The notes: generated from the letters alone by a model not told the origin. Shown: positions 1 through 6,724, numbered from the stretch's first letter. The stretch: 7,272 nt of DNA from Caldifarciminota bacterium (GCA_016935295.1 JAFGRF010000353.1:1-7272); one strand, 5' to 3'. A program made the numbers and translations.

Positions 1-227
1 GAGAAGTGGAATGAACCGAGCGTTGAAGGGTCCAATGCCGTGAGCGATGCTGCGAGCAGTTTGTTGAGCGATGCGCGGTCCGATGACTTGAGCAATCGAG
101 AATCCAGCTTGAGGTCCAGTTGAGTGTCCAATCGAGAATGCAGTCGAGTGAGCAATGCAGCATGCAATGGACGATGCGATGAGAGTTCCGATGAGAGGAG
201 CGATGGAAGGTGCATTGCGGAGAGCAT
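1..227 (-). CDS. Possible tetrapeptide-repeat ORF across the 12-bp array, partial
   Basis: On the minus strand an ATG at 227-225 opens a frame with no stop for 75 codons to the window edge. The peptide begins MLSAMHLP and then follows a loose four-residue period of the type x-[LS]-[LDH]-x, for example RLDT-QLDL-KLDS. A promoter-like pair lies upstream (TTGACC at 286-281, 17-nt spacer, TATTCT at 263-258), but no Shine-Dalgarno sequence is visible before the ATG. The case is weak. All minus frames are open here because the repeat lacks the relevant triplets. The alternative minus frame (x-[IT]-[AG]-x, open from 228 leftwards, no ATG, GTG or TTG start in view) puts the most variable repeat positions at third codon positions and so fits coding better on that criterion. 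I recognise no family. Confidence 0.2.
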   Translation of the reverse strand, partial: MLSAMHLPSLLSSELSSHRPLHAALLTRLHSRLDTQLDLKLDSRLLKSSDRASLNKLLAASLTALDPSTLGSFHF

Positions 228-243
228 TTCAGCGAGGACTGGG
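1..243. repeat. Degenerate 12-bp tandem array, about 20 units, incomplete at left edge
   Basis: From position 4 to 243 the sequence divides into 20 consecutive 12-nt units with no insertion or deletion. The plus-strand consensus is NNGWSCRATGNN; examples are 40-51 (gtgagcgatgct), 64-75 (ttgagcgatgcg) and 196-207 (aggagcgatgga). By my count unit position 4 is A or T in 20/20, position 5 is G or C in 20/20, position 7 is a purine in 20/20, position 6 is C in 18/20 and position 9 is T in 19/20. Positions 1, 2, 11 and 12 are nearly free. The units are strongly diverged, yet phase is kept throughout. The array continues past the left edge and fades after 243. It contains no TTA, CTA or TCA before 229, so all three minus-strand frames are open across it, while plus frames are interrupted by TGA. 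Function is unknown; it could be a coding tetrapeptide repeat or intergenic repeat DNA. Confidence 0.85.
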
Positions 244-381
244 CCCGGAGCTCACGCAGAATATGCAGAGCCGGGCAGCCGGTCAAAGGACCCGCGGTCC
301 AACTGAGGCCGTGCGCCGCAGGCGATCCGCACCGGCGTCTTCAACATCGCAGCGCCGATCCCGTGATGGTTCGGGTCCAAA

Positions 382-414
382 GCGGGCGGGAATCCGCTGC
401 CGATTCCCGCCCGC
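382..414 (-). terminator. Perfect 13-bp GC-rich hairpin, likely end of the minus-strand operon
   Basis: The arm gcgggcgggaatc at 382-394 pairs perfectly with gattcccgcccgc at 402-414 around a 7-nt loop. It lies about 20 bp past the end of the antiporter's residual C-terminal segment and about 130 bp past its present stop codon, where a transcript terminator would be expected. On the minus strand only a short TTT follows, so it is not a textbook intrinsic terminator. It may act with Rho or mainly protect the mRNA 3' end. Orientation is inferred from context; the hairpin itself is symmetric. Confidence 0.5.
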
Positions 415-433
415 CTGGCCATGAGCGGAGAGT

Positions 434-544
434 CTAGATTGTGAGTTTGTTCAGGTCGGCGTAGCGGCCGATGACGGTCATGATCGAGTCCGGCTCGAAC
501 TCGTAGTCGGCCGGGGGCAGGAACCGTTCTGGCCCGCGGAGGGG
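434..544 (-). pseudogene. In-frame remnant of a TrkA-C (RCK_C) domain behind the antiporter stop
   Basis: The antiporter frame stops with TGA at 547-545. The same frame then runs for 36 sense codons to a TAG at 436-434. The residues include RGPERFLPPADYEFEPDS followed by IMTVIGRYADLNKLTI. This resembles the last half of a TrkA-C/RCK_C domain, which typically reads like R-x-x-x-x-P-x-x-D-x-x-x-x-x-x-D-x-x-x-V-x-G-x-x-x-D-L-x-x-L. The first half of the domain is not visible between the second CBS domain and this segment. The likely history is an ancestral antiporter-CBS-RCK_C protein that lost part of its regulatory tail and acquired a stop. Reassignment of TGA is unlikely, because the GT and GH130 genes next door also end in TGA. 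Readthrough, a sequencing or assembly error, or a chance ORF remain possible. Confidence 0.6.
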
Positions 545-2176
545 TCAGGCCGGCTGCAGGGCGGTCTGACGGCGGCGGGCGATCTCGGCTTCCAGCACGC
601 GGACGACCTGCCGCGCGACCAGGAAGCCGGTGACGCGCTGGTCGGCGTCGAGCACGACGAGGAAGTCACGGCCGCGGTCCTTCATCAACTGGTTCGCTTC
701 CTGCAGGCTCGTGTCGGGCTGCACCGTGAAGTGGACGGGCTCGACAATATCCTCCGCGACTATGAAACTGCCGACGTCGGGAAGGTTGAGAACCGCCTTT
801 AATCTTTCCAGCGTGATGACGCCGAGCAGCGATCCGTTTTCCTCAACTACCGGGAAGTAGACGGCTTCGGACCGGGCAATAGTATCCATCACTTCGGGCA
901 GGGGCGCCTGGGCGCGGATCGTAGACCGGCTCGGGCTCATGACATCCTTCACTCTGAACGTGGCCAGCAGGTCTTCGACCGTGACGTTGCGGCCGACCTC
1001 GCCCGCCTTGGTGACCGCGTACTTGACCGCCGACGGGCCGATGACCTGGACGAGGAAAGTCGTTGCAGTTACGACCGTAATGATGGTCGCGCCGATTTCC
1101 GGATGTCCCGCGAACGCCTGCGACGACAGCACCGCGAGTCCGATGGCGACGCCTGCCTGCGAGAAGAGGCAGAACCCGAGGAAGCGCCGAAGCGCTTCCG
1201 GCGCCTGGGTCAGCTTGGAGCCCAGCCAGGCGCCGGTGAACTTGCCGCCGGTCCGACCGACGACGTAGCCGATTGCCGCCAGCCACATCATGCCGGTCAT
1301 CGCCGAGATCTTGAGCCGGGCGCCGACCAAGACGAAAAAGAGGACGAAGATCGGCGGGGCGAAGCGCTGCACGGTTGTGAAGACCTCGTCGCCGTCCCTG
1401 CCCGCGATGTTGGCGAACAGCGAGCCGAACGCCATCGCGGAGAGAATCATGTCGACGCCGGTCGCCTGCGACACGCCCACGAGCAGCAGGATGCAGCCGA
1501 GGGCCAAAGCGAGCGTCATTTCGCGTTCGCGCATCCGCCGGGTCGCCCAGCGGAACACCAGCGCAACACCGCCGCCCAGTATCAGCGCGCCCACGATTTC
1601 GTACAGCGGCCGGGCCAGGGTCAGGAGCGAGAAGCGCGAGTGGTCGAGCATGGTCCGCGCCACGGCGGACGCGAATCCGTACAGGAGCAGCGCCAGCCCG
1701 TCGTCGAGGGCGACTATTGCCAGCACCATGGTCGTCAGCGCGCCAAGCGTGCGGTATTCCCAGAGCACATCGACGGTCGCCGCCGGCGCGGTCGCCGAGG
1801 ATATCGCGCCGAGTAGCAGAGCCAGGGCCCAGTTCCGGGTGATGAGTCCGACCAGCGCGGTGACGATGACGAACGCGCCCATGCCCTCGGCCAGCAGGAT
1901 AATCATCGCCCGCTTGCCCTGGCGCCGGAAGACTTCGAGTTTGAGCTCGCCGCCGATCATGAAGCCGATGATGCCGAGCGCAAGCAGGCTGAGCGGGGTC
2001 AGGCCGTCTGCGGTGGCGGAGTTGATTATCTTGAGACCGCTCTCGCCGAGCAGCACGCCGATGACGATGTAGGCGACGACCTGCGGTATCTTGAGCCGTT
2101 TGAAGAGCCGGGCCCCGAATGTGCCCAGGAGCACCGCCAGGGCCACGGTCAGCATGATGTTGAACTGGAGTTTCAC
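545..2176 (-). CDS. CPA2-type cation/proton antiporter with CBS domain pair
   Basis: This inner-membrane protein of 543 residues likely exchanges Na+ or K+ for H+. Residues about 8-390 are a hydrophobic Na_H_Exchanger domain with roughly a dozen membrane segments. Family marks are the early LKIPQVVAYIVIGVLLG stretch (28-44), the SATAPAATVDVL motif (127-138) and the acidic pair in VALDDGLALLLYG (155-167), with D158-D159 as the expected ion-binding site. About 405-530 hold two CBS motifs (starting VKDVMSPSRSTI and EDIVEPVHFTV), probably a nucleotide-sensing regulatory module. It starts with GTG at 2176-2174, behind a good ribosome site (GGAAGGTGA at 2191-2183, 6-nt spacing). It lies 49 bp after the GH130 gene and is probably co-transcribed with it. 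The C-terminus is odd: a TrkA-C-like segment continues in the same frame after the stop. The transported ion cannot be told from sequence. Confidence 0.93.
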   Translation of the reverse strand: MKLQFNIMLTVALAVLLGTFGARLFKRLKIPQVVAYIVIGVLLGESGLKIINSATADGLTPLSLLALGIIGFMIGGELKLEVFRRQGKRAMIILLAEGMGAFVIVTALVGLITRNWALALLLGAISSATAPAATVDVLWEYRTLGALTTMVLAIVALDDGLALLLYGFASAVARTMLDHSRFSLLTLARPLYEIVGALILGGGVALVFRWATRRMREREMTLALALGCILLLVGVSQATGVDMILSAMAFGSLFANIAGRDGDEVFTTVQRFAPPIFVLFFVLVGARLKISAMTGMMWLAAIGYVVGRTGGKFTGAWLGSKLTQAPEALRRFLGFCLFSQAGVAIGLAVLSSQAFAGHPEIGATIITVVTATTFLVQVIGPSAVKYAVTKAGEVGRNVTVEDLLATFRVKDVMSPSRSTIRAQAPLPEVMDTIARSEAVYFPVVEENGSLLGVITLERLKAVLNLPDVGSFIVAEDIVEPVHFTVQPDTSLQEANQLMKDRGRDFLVVLDADQRVTGFLVARQVVRVLEAEIARRRQTALQPA

Positions 2177-2182
2177 GAGCTG

Positions 2183-2204
2183 TCACCTTCCGGCCCGGGG
2201 CCGG
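2183..2204 (-). promoter_or_regulatory. Ribosome binding site of the antiporter gene abutting a GC hairpin
   Basis: On the minus strand GGAAGGTGA (2191-2183) stands 6 nt before the GTG start and decides that start. Directly upstream is a small GC-only inverted repeat, CCGGCCC (2190-2196) and GGGCCGG (2198-2204); with a realistic 3-nt loop this gives a 6-bp stem. The first GG of the ribosome site lies inside the stem while AAGGTGA stays free. The hairpin could mark or stabilise a processed 5' end, or tune translation of the antiporter relative to the two genes before it. No T-run follows on either strand, so it is not an intrinsic terminator. Confidence 0.5.
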
Positions 2205-2225
2205 GAAAAGTACGTGCCGTCTTCG

Positions 2226-3200
2226 TCAGTCAACCGAAGCCGAATCGCACGGTTGACGGCAGTGTCCTTCGAGCCAATGCAGCAACTCCGAGACACGGCC
2301 GGTCGCCAGCGCAACGCAGGAGTCGGCAGCGCCATAGTAGAGATTCAGGGTGTCACCATCCGGCCCGAGGGTCGCACCGCACGGAAAAACAACGTCGCCG
2401 ACGTCGCCCTGGCGTTCGTAGCTTTCGTGCGGGCCGAAGATCCACTCGTCGCTGCGCTGCAGCACGCGGCCGGGATCTTCGTGGTCGAGAAGAGCCAGAC
2501 CCAGGCGATACAGGCATCCAGCCGCGGTCTGGCGCATGCCGTGGTAGAGCATCAGCCAGCCGCGGTCGGTCTCGATGAGCGGCGGTCCCAGACCAATCTT
2601 GTTGGCGTCCCACCATGCGCCCTTGCGGGCGGCGAGCAGGAGCCGGTGGCGGCCCCAGTGGACGAGGTCGGGCGATTCGGAGAGCCAGATATCGGAACCG
2701 AGACCGGTACGGGGCCGGTGGAGCATGAGCCACCGTCCGCCGAACCGGCGCGGTAGAAGCGCGGCGTCCTTGTCTTCGGGCGGAATCACCACGCCGACGC
2801 GTTCGTAGTCGCGGAAATCGGCCGTGAGAATGAGCGAGACCGCAGGACCGGTCGGCGAATAGGCGGTGTAGGTGATGGCGTAGCGCTTCAGTTCTTCAAG
2901 CCAGACGATCCGCGGGTCTTCGACGCCCCACGCCTCTTCGGGATGGGCTTGCGTGCTGGGGAACAGCGCGGGCTCGGGGTCAATCAGCCAGTTGGAGGTG
3001 CCGTCGGCAGAGCGGGCGGCCCAGAGGCTGGAGATGCCGCGGCGGTCTTCCACGCGGCAGAGCAGCAGGGTCGTGCCGTCGGGCAGCAGGGCCGCGCCGG
3101 GGTTGAAGACGGCGTTGACGGTGTGTGGCCACCCGGCGGCGGTCAGGATGGGGTTGCCGACGTGGCGCTGGAACAACTGGTCGCGAACGGCCGGTATCAT
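2226..3200 (-). CDS. GH130 family glycoside phosphorylase/hydrolase (mannoside-type)
   Basis: This is a soluble cytoplasmic five-bladed beta-propeller enzyme of 324 residues with no signal peptide. Characterised GH130 members phosphorolyse beta-1,4- or beta-1,2-mannosides to mannose 1-phosphate; some subfamilies hydrolyse. Family motifs appear in order: FNPG (32-35), LCRVEDRRG (47-55), WGVEDPRIV (91-99) with the probable catalytic Asp95, KDAALLPRRFGGRWLMLHRP (144-163), KIGLGPPLIET (201-211), LYHG (218-221), GDVGDVVFPCGA (265-276) and YYGAADSCVALA (288-299). The Arg and His residues in the RVEDRRG, LHRP and LYHG motifs fit a phosphate-binding phosphorylase, but this is inference. The ATG at 3200 overlaps the stop of the glycosyltransferase gene as ATGA, with GAGGA at 3211-3207 as ribosome site, so the two are probably translationally coupled and share a substrate. 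Length is normal for the family. The sugar substrate is unproven. Confidence 0.9.
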   Translation of the reverse strand: MIPAVRDQLFQRHVGNPILTAAGWPHTVNAVFNPGAALLPDGTTLLLCRVEDRRGISSLWAARSADGTSNWLIDPEPALFPSTQAHPEEAWGVEDPRIVWLEELKRYAITYTAYSPTGPAVSLILTADFRDYERVGVVIPPEDKDAALLPRRFGGRWLMLHRPRTGLGSDIWLSESPDLVHWGRHRLLLAARKGAWWDANKIGLGPPLIETDRGWLMLYHGMRQTAAGCLYRLGLALLDHEDPGRVLQRSDEWIFGPHESYERQGDVGDVVFPCGATLGPDGDTLNLYYGAADSCVALATGRVSELLHWLEGHCRQPCDSASVD

Positions 3201-5467
3201 CGGTCTTCCTCACCGCCGACGGTCTTAGCGTAGCGCAGCGTGAGCAGCGACCCGAGGAATGCGAGAGTTGATTCGGCACCTTCATTGTCGTTGACGCCTT
3301 CGGGGTGGAGTCCGTCGTGGCAGCCGCCGGTTGCGTAGTCGTAGACGGGCCGGCCGAGGTCATTGCGGCCGAGGAACCACTCGAACGCCGAAGTCATCGC
3401 TTCGCGCCAGCGTTGGTCGCCCGTGACGCGCCAGGCCCGGAAGCAGGCTTCGACCGTGCATTGGGCCTCAATCGGCTGCTGGTCGAAGCGGGGCCTTGGT
3501 GTGCCGCGTTGCCACCCGGTGTTGGGAATCGGTGAGAAGTTGCCGGCGTCGGCGGTCTGAACCCGCACCAGCCAGTCGAGCGATTTCAGGCCGGCCGCGG
3601 TCATTTCGTCGTTGCCAATGTCGGCGCCGGCGCGGATGAGCGCCTGGCTCAGCCGGGCGTTGCCATAGGCGAGCGACCGCTCGAACCACGACCAGTCGTC
3701 GTCCGCGCCGGCGCGATACAGCCTGAGCAGGTGCTGCGCCAGCGCGTCGCGGACCCGGCGGGCGTTGCTGGCACCGGGGAAGCGTTTGATGTAGGAACAG
3801 ACGCCGAGCAGGGCATAGGCCCAGGCGCGGGGACTCGAGAACAGTTCCACCGCAGGCATGGCCGCGTCGAACAGGTTCATTGCCAGGGCGACGAACGCGT
3901 TGTCCTGCGAGCCTCCGACCACAGTGCCGAGACTCCAGAGGGCCCGACCGTGGGAGTCTTCCGACCCGGTATCGTCGAGCCAGCGGCGGTCGTAGCCGAG
4001 GCGGTTGCGGAAGCGATGGTTCCTGCGGTTGAAGGCGTAGTCGATGAAAGCGAGGTAGCGGCTGGCCAGCCGGTGGAGAGCCGTAGTGTCCTCATCGTGT
4101 TCATGGGCGCGCAAGGCCACAATCAGGGCCCGGCTGTTGTCGTCGGTCGTGTAGCCTTCACTCAGATTGGGCACGGTGTTGCGGGCGTGCTCAATAATGC
4201 CGGTGTCGTCGGTGAGCGTCAGCAGGTGATTGAGGTTGAGTTCGGGCAGGTCCATGTCCAGCGGGTTCTCGACCGGGACGCGGTCGACGAAGACCGGCGT
4301 GCGCACCCGCTCCTCCGCGGCACGATGGAAAGTGTCAAGATAGCTCCGCGCGACTTCCTTCCAGATCATCTGGCGTCCGAAGGCGTATGCCTGTTTGCGC
4401 ATGGCGTGTCGTTCGGCTTCGTTGGCAAAGAGCTTGACGATGGTGTCGGCCATCGCCGAGTCGTTGCCGAACGGGACAAGTCGGCCCCGGCCGTCGGCCA
4501 GCAACTCCTCGGCATACCAGTAGGGGGTGGAGACAACCGCCTTCCCGGTGCCGACGGAGTACGCGAGTGTCCCGGATACGGCCTGGGCCGGGTTCAGGTA
4601 GGGCGTCACGTAGAGGTCGGCGGCGCCGAGGAACTGGCACAGCTCGGAGATCTCCACGAACCGGTTGTAGAACATGATGTGGTCGCTGACACCGAGTTCG
4701 CGCGCGAGCCGCTGCAGGGAAACGCGGTACTCCTCTCCGCTTTCGCGCTTGACGTGAGGGTGGGTGACGCCGAGCACGAGATAGACCGCGTCCGGGAACT
4801 GGGAGACAACAGCCGGCAGCGCCCGGATGACGTTCTCGATACCCTTGTTGGGCGAGAGCAGGCCGAAAGTCAGGATGACGCGGCGACCCTCGACGTCGAA
4901 CATGTCCTTGTAGAAGTTCGGGTCAACGAACGGCATGTCGGGGATACCATGGTGGATCAGGTCCACTTTCGCGGCCGGGACGTTGTAGATTTCCGTCAGA
5001 TACTGGCGGGAGCGTTCGCTCATCACCACCACGCGGTCGGAGAGCTGACAGACCTCGGTCAGTACCTGGCGCTGTATGTCGCTCGGCTCGCGGAGCACGG
5101 TGTGCAGGGTGGTTACGACGGGCATGCGCAGGCGGCGCTGCGCCAGCAACAGGTGGCTGCCGGCCGGCCCACCGAAGATGCCGTATTCATGCTGCATGCA
5201 GACCAGGTCGACGCGGCCCAGGTTCAGGAAGTCGGCGAGCTGTCGGTACTCGTCGAGGTCGTTCTGGGCGACTTCGAAGCGCACGCGGTCGGGGTAGTCG
5301 TAGCCCTCGGCCGTGTCGTTCATCGCCGTGGCCAGGCACTCAACGTCCGGCACCTCGTTGGCGACCGACTCGCAGACGTCGGCGGTGAACGTAGCGATGC
5401 CGCAGCGCCTCGGGACGTAGTTACCGATGAATGCCAGCTTGCGGAAATGAGTTGTGCTATTTTTCAT
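3197..5467 (-). CDS. Two-domain GT4-like glycosyltransferase with C-terminal alpha/alpha toroid
   Basis: This is a 756-residue cytoplasmic enzyme with no signal peptide or clear membrane helix. Residues about 8-385 form a GT-B fold of GT4 type. The N-terminal lobe shows NYVPRRCGIATFTADV (16-31) and MQHEYGIFGG (91-100). The nucleotide-sugar-binding lobe shows IHHGIPD (171-177), FGLLSPNKGIENVIRALP (201-218) and the donor-site region SGTLAYSVGTGKAVVSTP (298-315), followed by EELL. Residues about 405-750 are mostly helical, with NLNHLLTLTDDTGIIEH (411-427), GYTTDDNSRALI (438-449), DSHGRALW (504-511) and HPEGVNDNEGAEST (721-734); this looks like a six-hairpin glycosidase-type toroid. The toroid may bind or trim the glycan, which is inference. 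ATG at 5467 follows a weak GGAA and a strong promoter. The end overlaps the GH130 gene by 4 bp, pointing to joint synthesis and turnover of a mannoside-like glycan. Donor and acceptor are unknown. Confidence 0.88.
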   Translation of the reverse strand: MKNSTTHFRKLAFIGNYVPRRCGIATFTADVCESVANEVPDVECLATAMNDTAEGYDYPDRVRFEVAQNDLDEYRQLADFLNLGRVDLVCMQHEYGIFGGPAGSHLLLAQRRLRMPVVTTLHTVLREPSDIQRQVLTEVCQLSDRVVVMSERSRQYLTEIYNVPAAKVDLIHHGIPDMPFVDPNFYKDMFDVEGRRVILTFGLLSPNKGIENVIRALPAVVSQFPDAVYLVLGVTHPHVKRESGEEYRVSLQRLARELGVSDHIMFYNRFVEISELCQFLGAADLYVTPYLNPAQAVSGTLAYSVGTGKAVVSTPYWYAEELLADGRGRLVPFGNDSAMADTIVKLFANEAERHAMRKQAYAFGRQMIWKEVARSYLDTFHRAAEERVRTPVFVDRVPVENPLDMDLPELNLNHLLTLTDDTGIIEHARNTVPNLSEGYTTDDNSRALIVALRAHEHDEDTTALHRLASRYLAFIDYAFNRRNHRFRNRLGYDRRWLDDTGSEDSHGRALWSLGTVVGGSQDNAFVALAMNLFDAAMPAVELFSSPRAWAYALLGVCSYIKRFPGASNARRVRDALAQHLLRLYRAGADDDWSWFERSLAYGNARLSQALIRAGADIGNDEMTAAGLKSLDWLVRVQTADAGNFSPIPNTGWQRGTPRPRFDQQPIEAQCTVEACFRAWRVTGDQRWREAMTSAFEWFLGRNDLGRPVYDYATGGCHDGLHPEGVNDNEGAESTLAFLGSLLTLRYAKTVGGEEDR

Positions 5468-5493
5468 TATGGTTCCGATAAGGGATGAAGTGC

Positions 5494-5522
5494 ATTATAG
5501 CCGTGACTGGTGCCTGAGTCAA
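5494..5522 (-). promoter_or_regulatory. Near-consensus sigma-70 promoter for the GT-GH130-antiporter operon
   Basis: On the minus strand TTGACT (5522-5517) is followed by a 17-nt spacer and a perfect TATAAT (5499-5494). Expected transcription start is near 5487, giving a leader of about 20 nt before the ATG at 5467. It sits in the 105-bp gap after the MFS gene, so the three-gene operon can be transcribed independently of that gene. I see no operator palindrome overlapping it, which suggests strong, largely constitutive expression. Confidence 0.75.
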
Positions 5523-5572
5523 AAGCTGCGCGACTATCCTTTCCAGTGTCAACGTACTTTACTTACACCACC

Positions 5573-6715
5573 CTACAGGACGATGGCGAGGCCGACAGCG
5601 GCGAGAAGCCCGAGGGCTCCACCGAACCAGAACGGGGCTGACGCGCCGAAGAGACTCCAGAGGCCGCCGGCAAGCAGGGAGGCGGGCAGGAGGCCGACGC
5701 CGGTGAGGGTCGAATGGAGCCCAATGAAGGTTGCCCGGTGCTCTCCGGGCGCGATGTCGGCTACGAGCGCCTTCTCCAGACCTTCGTTCATGGCGCTGAA
5801 CACGCCGTACAGAGCGAAGAGGGGCCAGACGAACTCCGGCCTGCGGGTGACCGCGAAGCCGACGTAGACCAGGCCGTAGAAGGCATACCCGGCAACCAGC
5901 AGGCGCTTGCGGCCGATGCGGTCCGACAGGTGCCCGAGCGGGTATGAGAGCACGCCATACACCACGTTGTACAACAGGTACGCCGCAAGCACTGCGAGCA
6001 CCGACATTCCGAGGCTCCTTGACCGCAGCACGAGGAACTGGTTCGAGGAGTTGCCCAGGGCGAACAGGGTGACGACGAGGAGGAACCACTTCAGCTTCAA
6101 GGGCAGGCCGCGGAAGGAAAGCCTGGGCAGCTTGCGGACCGCGTGGGCGCAGGACGGCTCGCGAACAAGGAACAAGGCGACGACGCCCAGCGCAGCAGGG
6201 ATGAGCGAGACGAGGAAGATGCGCTGGTAGTCGGAGCGACTAAGGTCCCGGCCGAGCGCACTGGCCAGCCAGATGGCGACGGCGACACCGGCGGCCGCGC
6301 CCAGCGTGTCCATGGCCCGGTGCAAGCCGAAAGCCGCGCCGCGCTTGCCCTCAGGCGTGCAGTCGGCAATCAGGGCGTCGCGCGGGGCGACCCGAATGCC
6401 CTTGCCGATGCGGTCGACCATCCGGCCGGCAAAGACCAGCCACCAGGCGTTCGAGATGTAGAGGATCAACCGCCCGAGCATCGAGCCCGAGTAGCCGATG
6501 ATGGCGAGCGGCTTGCGGCGTCGTAGCTTGTCCGACAGTCGGCCGGAGAAGATCTTGAGAATCGATGCTGTGCTCTCGGCAAAGCCCTCGATGACGCCGA
6601 GGATGGCGGGAGGAGCTCCGAGCGCGGTCAGGTAGAGGGGAATAAGCGGGTAGACCATTTCCGTGGCCATGTCGGTCAGGAAGCTGGTGATACCCGTTAC
6701 GATGACATTGAACAT
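5573..6715 (-). CDS. MFS transporter, MJ1317-like type, substrate unknown
   Basis: This is a 380-residue inner-membrane carrier with about 11-12 hydrophobic segments. It opens with GITSFLTDMATEMVYPLIPLYL (8-29) and has the MFS motif A in both halves: GRLSDKLRRRKPL (58-70) and GHLSDRIGRKRLL (261-273). The stretch DRIGKGIRVAPRDALIAD (101-118) is characteristic of a widespread bacterial and archaeal MFS subgroup of unknown substrate, which I associate with the MJ1317-like subfamily. NSSNQFLVLRSRSLG (222-236) opens the second half. ATG at 6715 is the start: an in-frame TAG lies only five codons upstream at 6730-6728, and there is no Shine-Dalgarno sequence, in keeping with the promoter that nearly touches the ATG. 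It is 105 bp from the next gene, which has its own promoter, so a functional link with the glycan genes is uncertain. It may be sugar or drug efflux. Confidence 0.9.
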   Translation of the reverse strand: MFNVIVTGITSFLTDMATEMVYPLIPLYLTALGAPPAILGVIEGFAESTASILKIFSGRLSDKLRRRKPLAIIGYSGSMLGRLILYISNAWWLVFAGRMVDRIGKGIRVAPRDALIADCTPEGKRGAAFGLHRAMDTLGAAAGVAVAIWLASALGRDLSRSDYQRIFLVSLIPAALGVVALFLVREPSCAHAVRKLPRLSFRGLPLKLKWFLLVVTLFALGNSSNQFLVLRSRSLGMSVLAVLAAYLLYNVVYGVLSYPLGHLSDRIGRKRLLVAGYAFYGLVYVGFAVTRRPEFVWPLFALYGVFSAMNEGLEKALVADIAPGEHRATFIGLHSTLTGVGLLPASLLAGGLWSLFGASAPFWFGGALGLLAAVGLAIVL

Positions 6716-6724
6716 CGCGGCCAG

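Noticed and set aside
1..243. CRISPR array
   Set aside because: The period is 12 bp with degenerate units. There are no 25-40-bp conserved repeats, no unique spacers and no cas genes.
252..347. 31-codon minus-strand frame beginning with ATG at 347
   Set aside because: It has no ribosome site and no recognisable sequence, and it is short enough to occur by chance.
124..437. Three plus-strand frames over the 12-bp array and the hairpin
   Set aside because: In the array, the most conserved positions would be third codon positions in the frame starting at 124, opposite to coding expectation. The other frames run through the 382-414 hairpin and show no domain.
545..547. Selenocysteine or reassigned TGA inside the antiporter
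   Set aside because: Neighbouring genes end with TGA, I recognise no SECIS-like structure, and the position (between domains) is not catalytic. Truncation explains it more simply.
1103..2072. Two overlapping plus-strand frames opposite the antiporter
   Set aside because: Their composition is low-complexity Arg/Glu/Ala or Ser/Thr/Arg, with no motif, and they lie antisense to a well supported gene.
843..2186. 447-codon minus-strand frame inside the antiporter gene, rich in Arg, Gly and Ala
   Set aside because: It is a shifted-frame shadow of the antiporter, which has the coherent membrane and CBS motifs.
3731..5488. 585-codon open frame on the plus strand opposite the glycosyltransferase gene
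   Set aside because: It is antisense to a gene with clear GT4 motifs, has no recognisable domain, and is the usual by-product of GC-rich codon usage.
5524..5552. TTGACA at 5552-5547 (minus) as a second promoter for the glycan operon
   Set aside because: No acceptable -10 hexamer occurs 16-18 nt downstream (gcagct at the 17-nt position).
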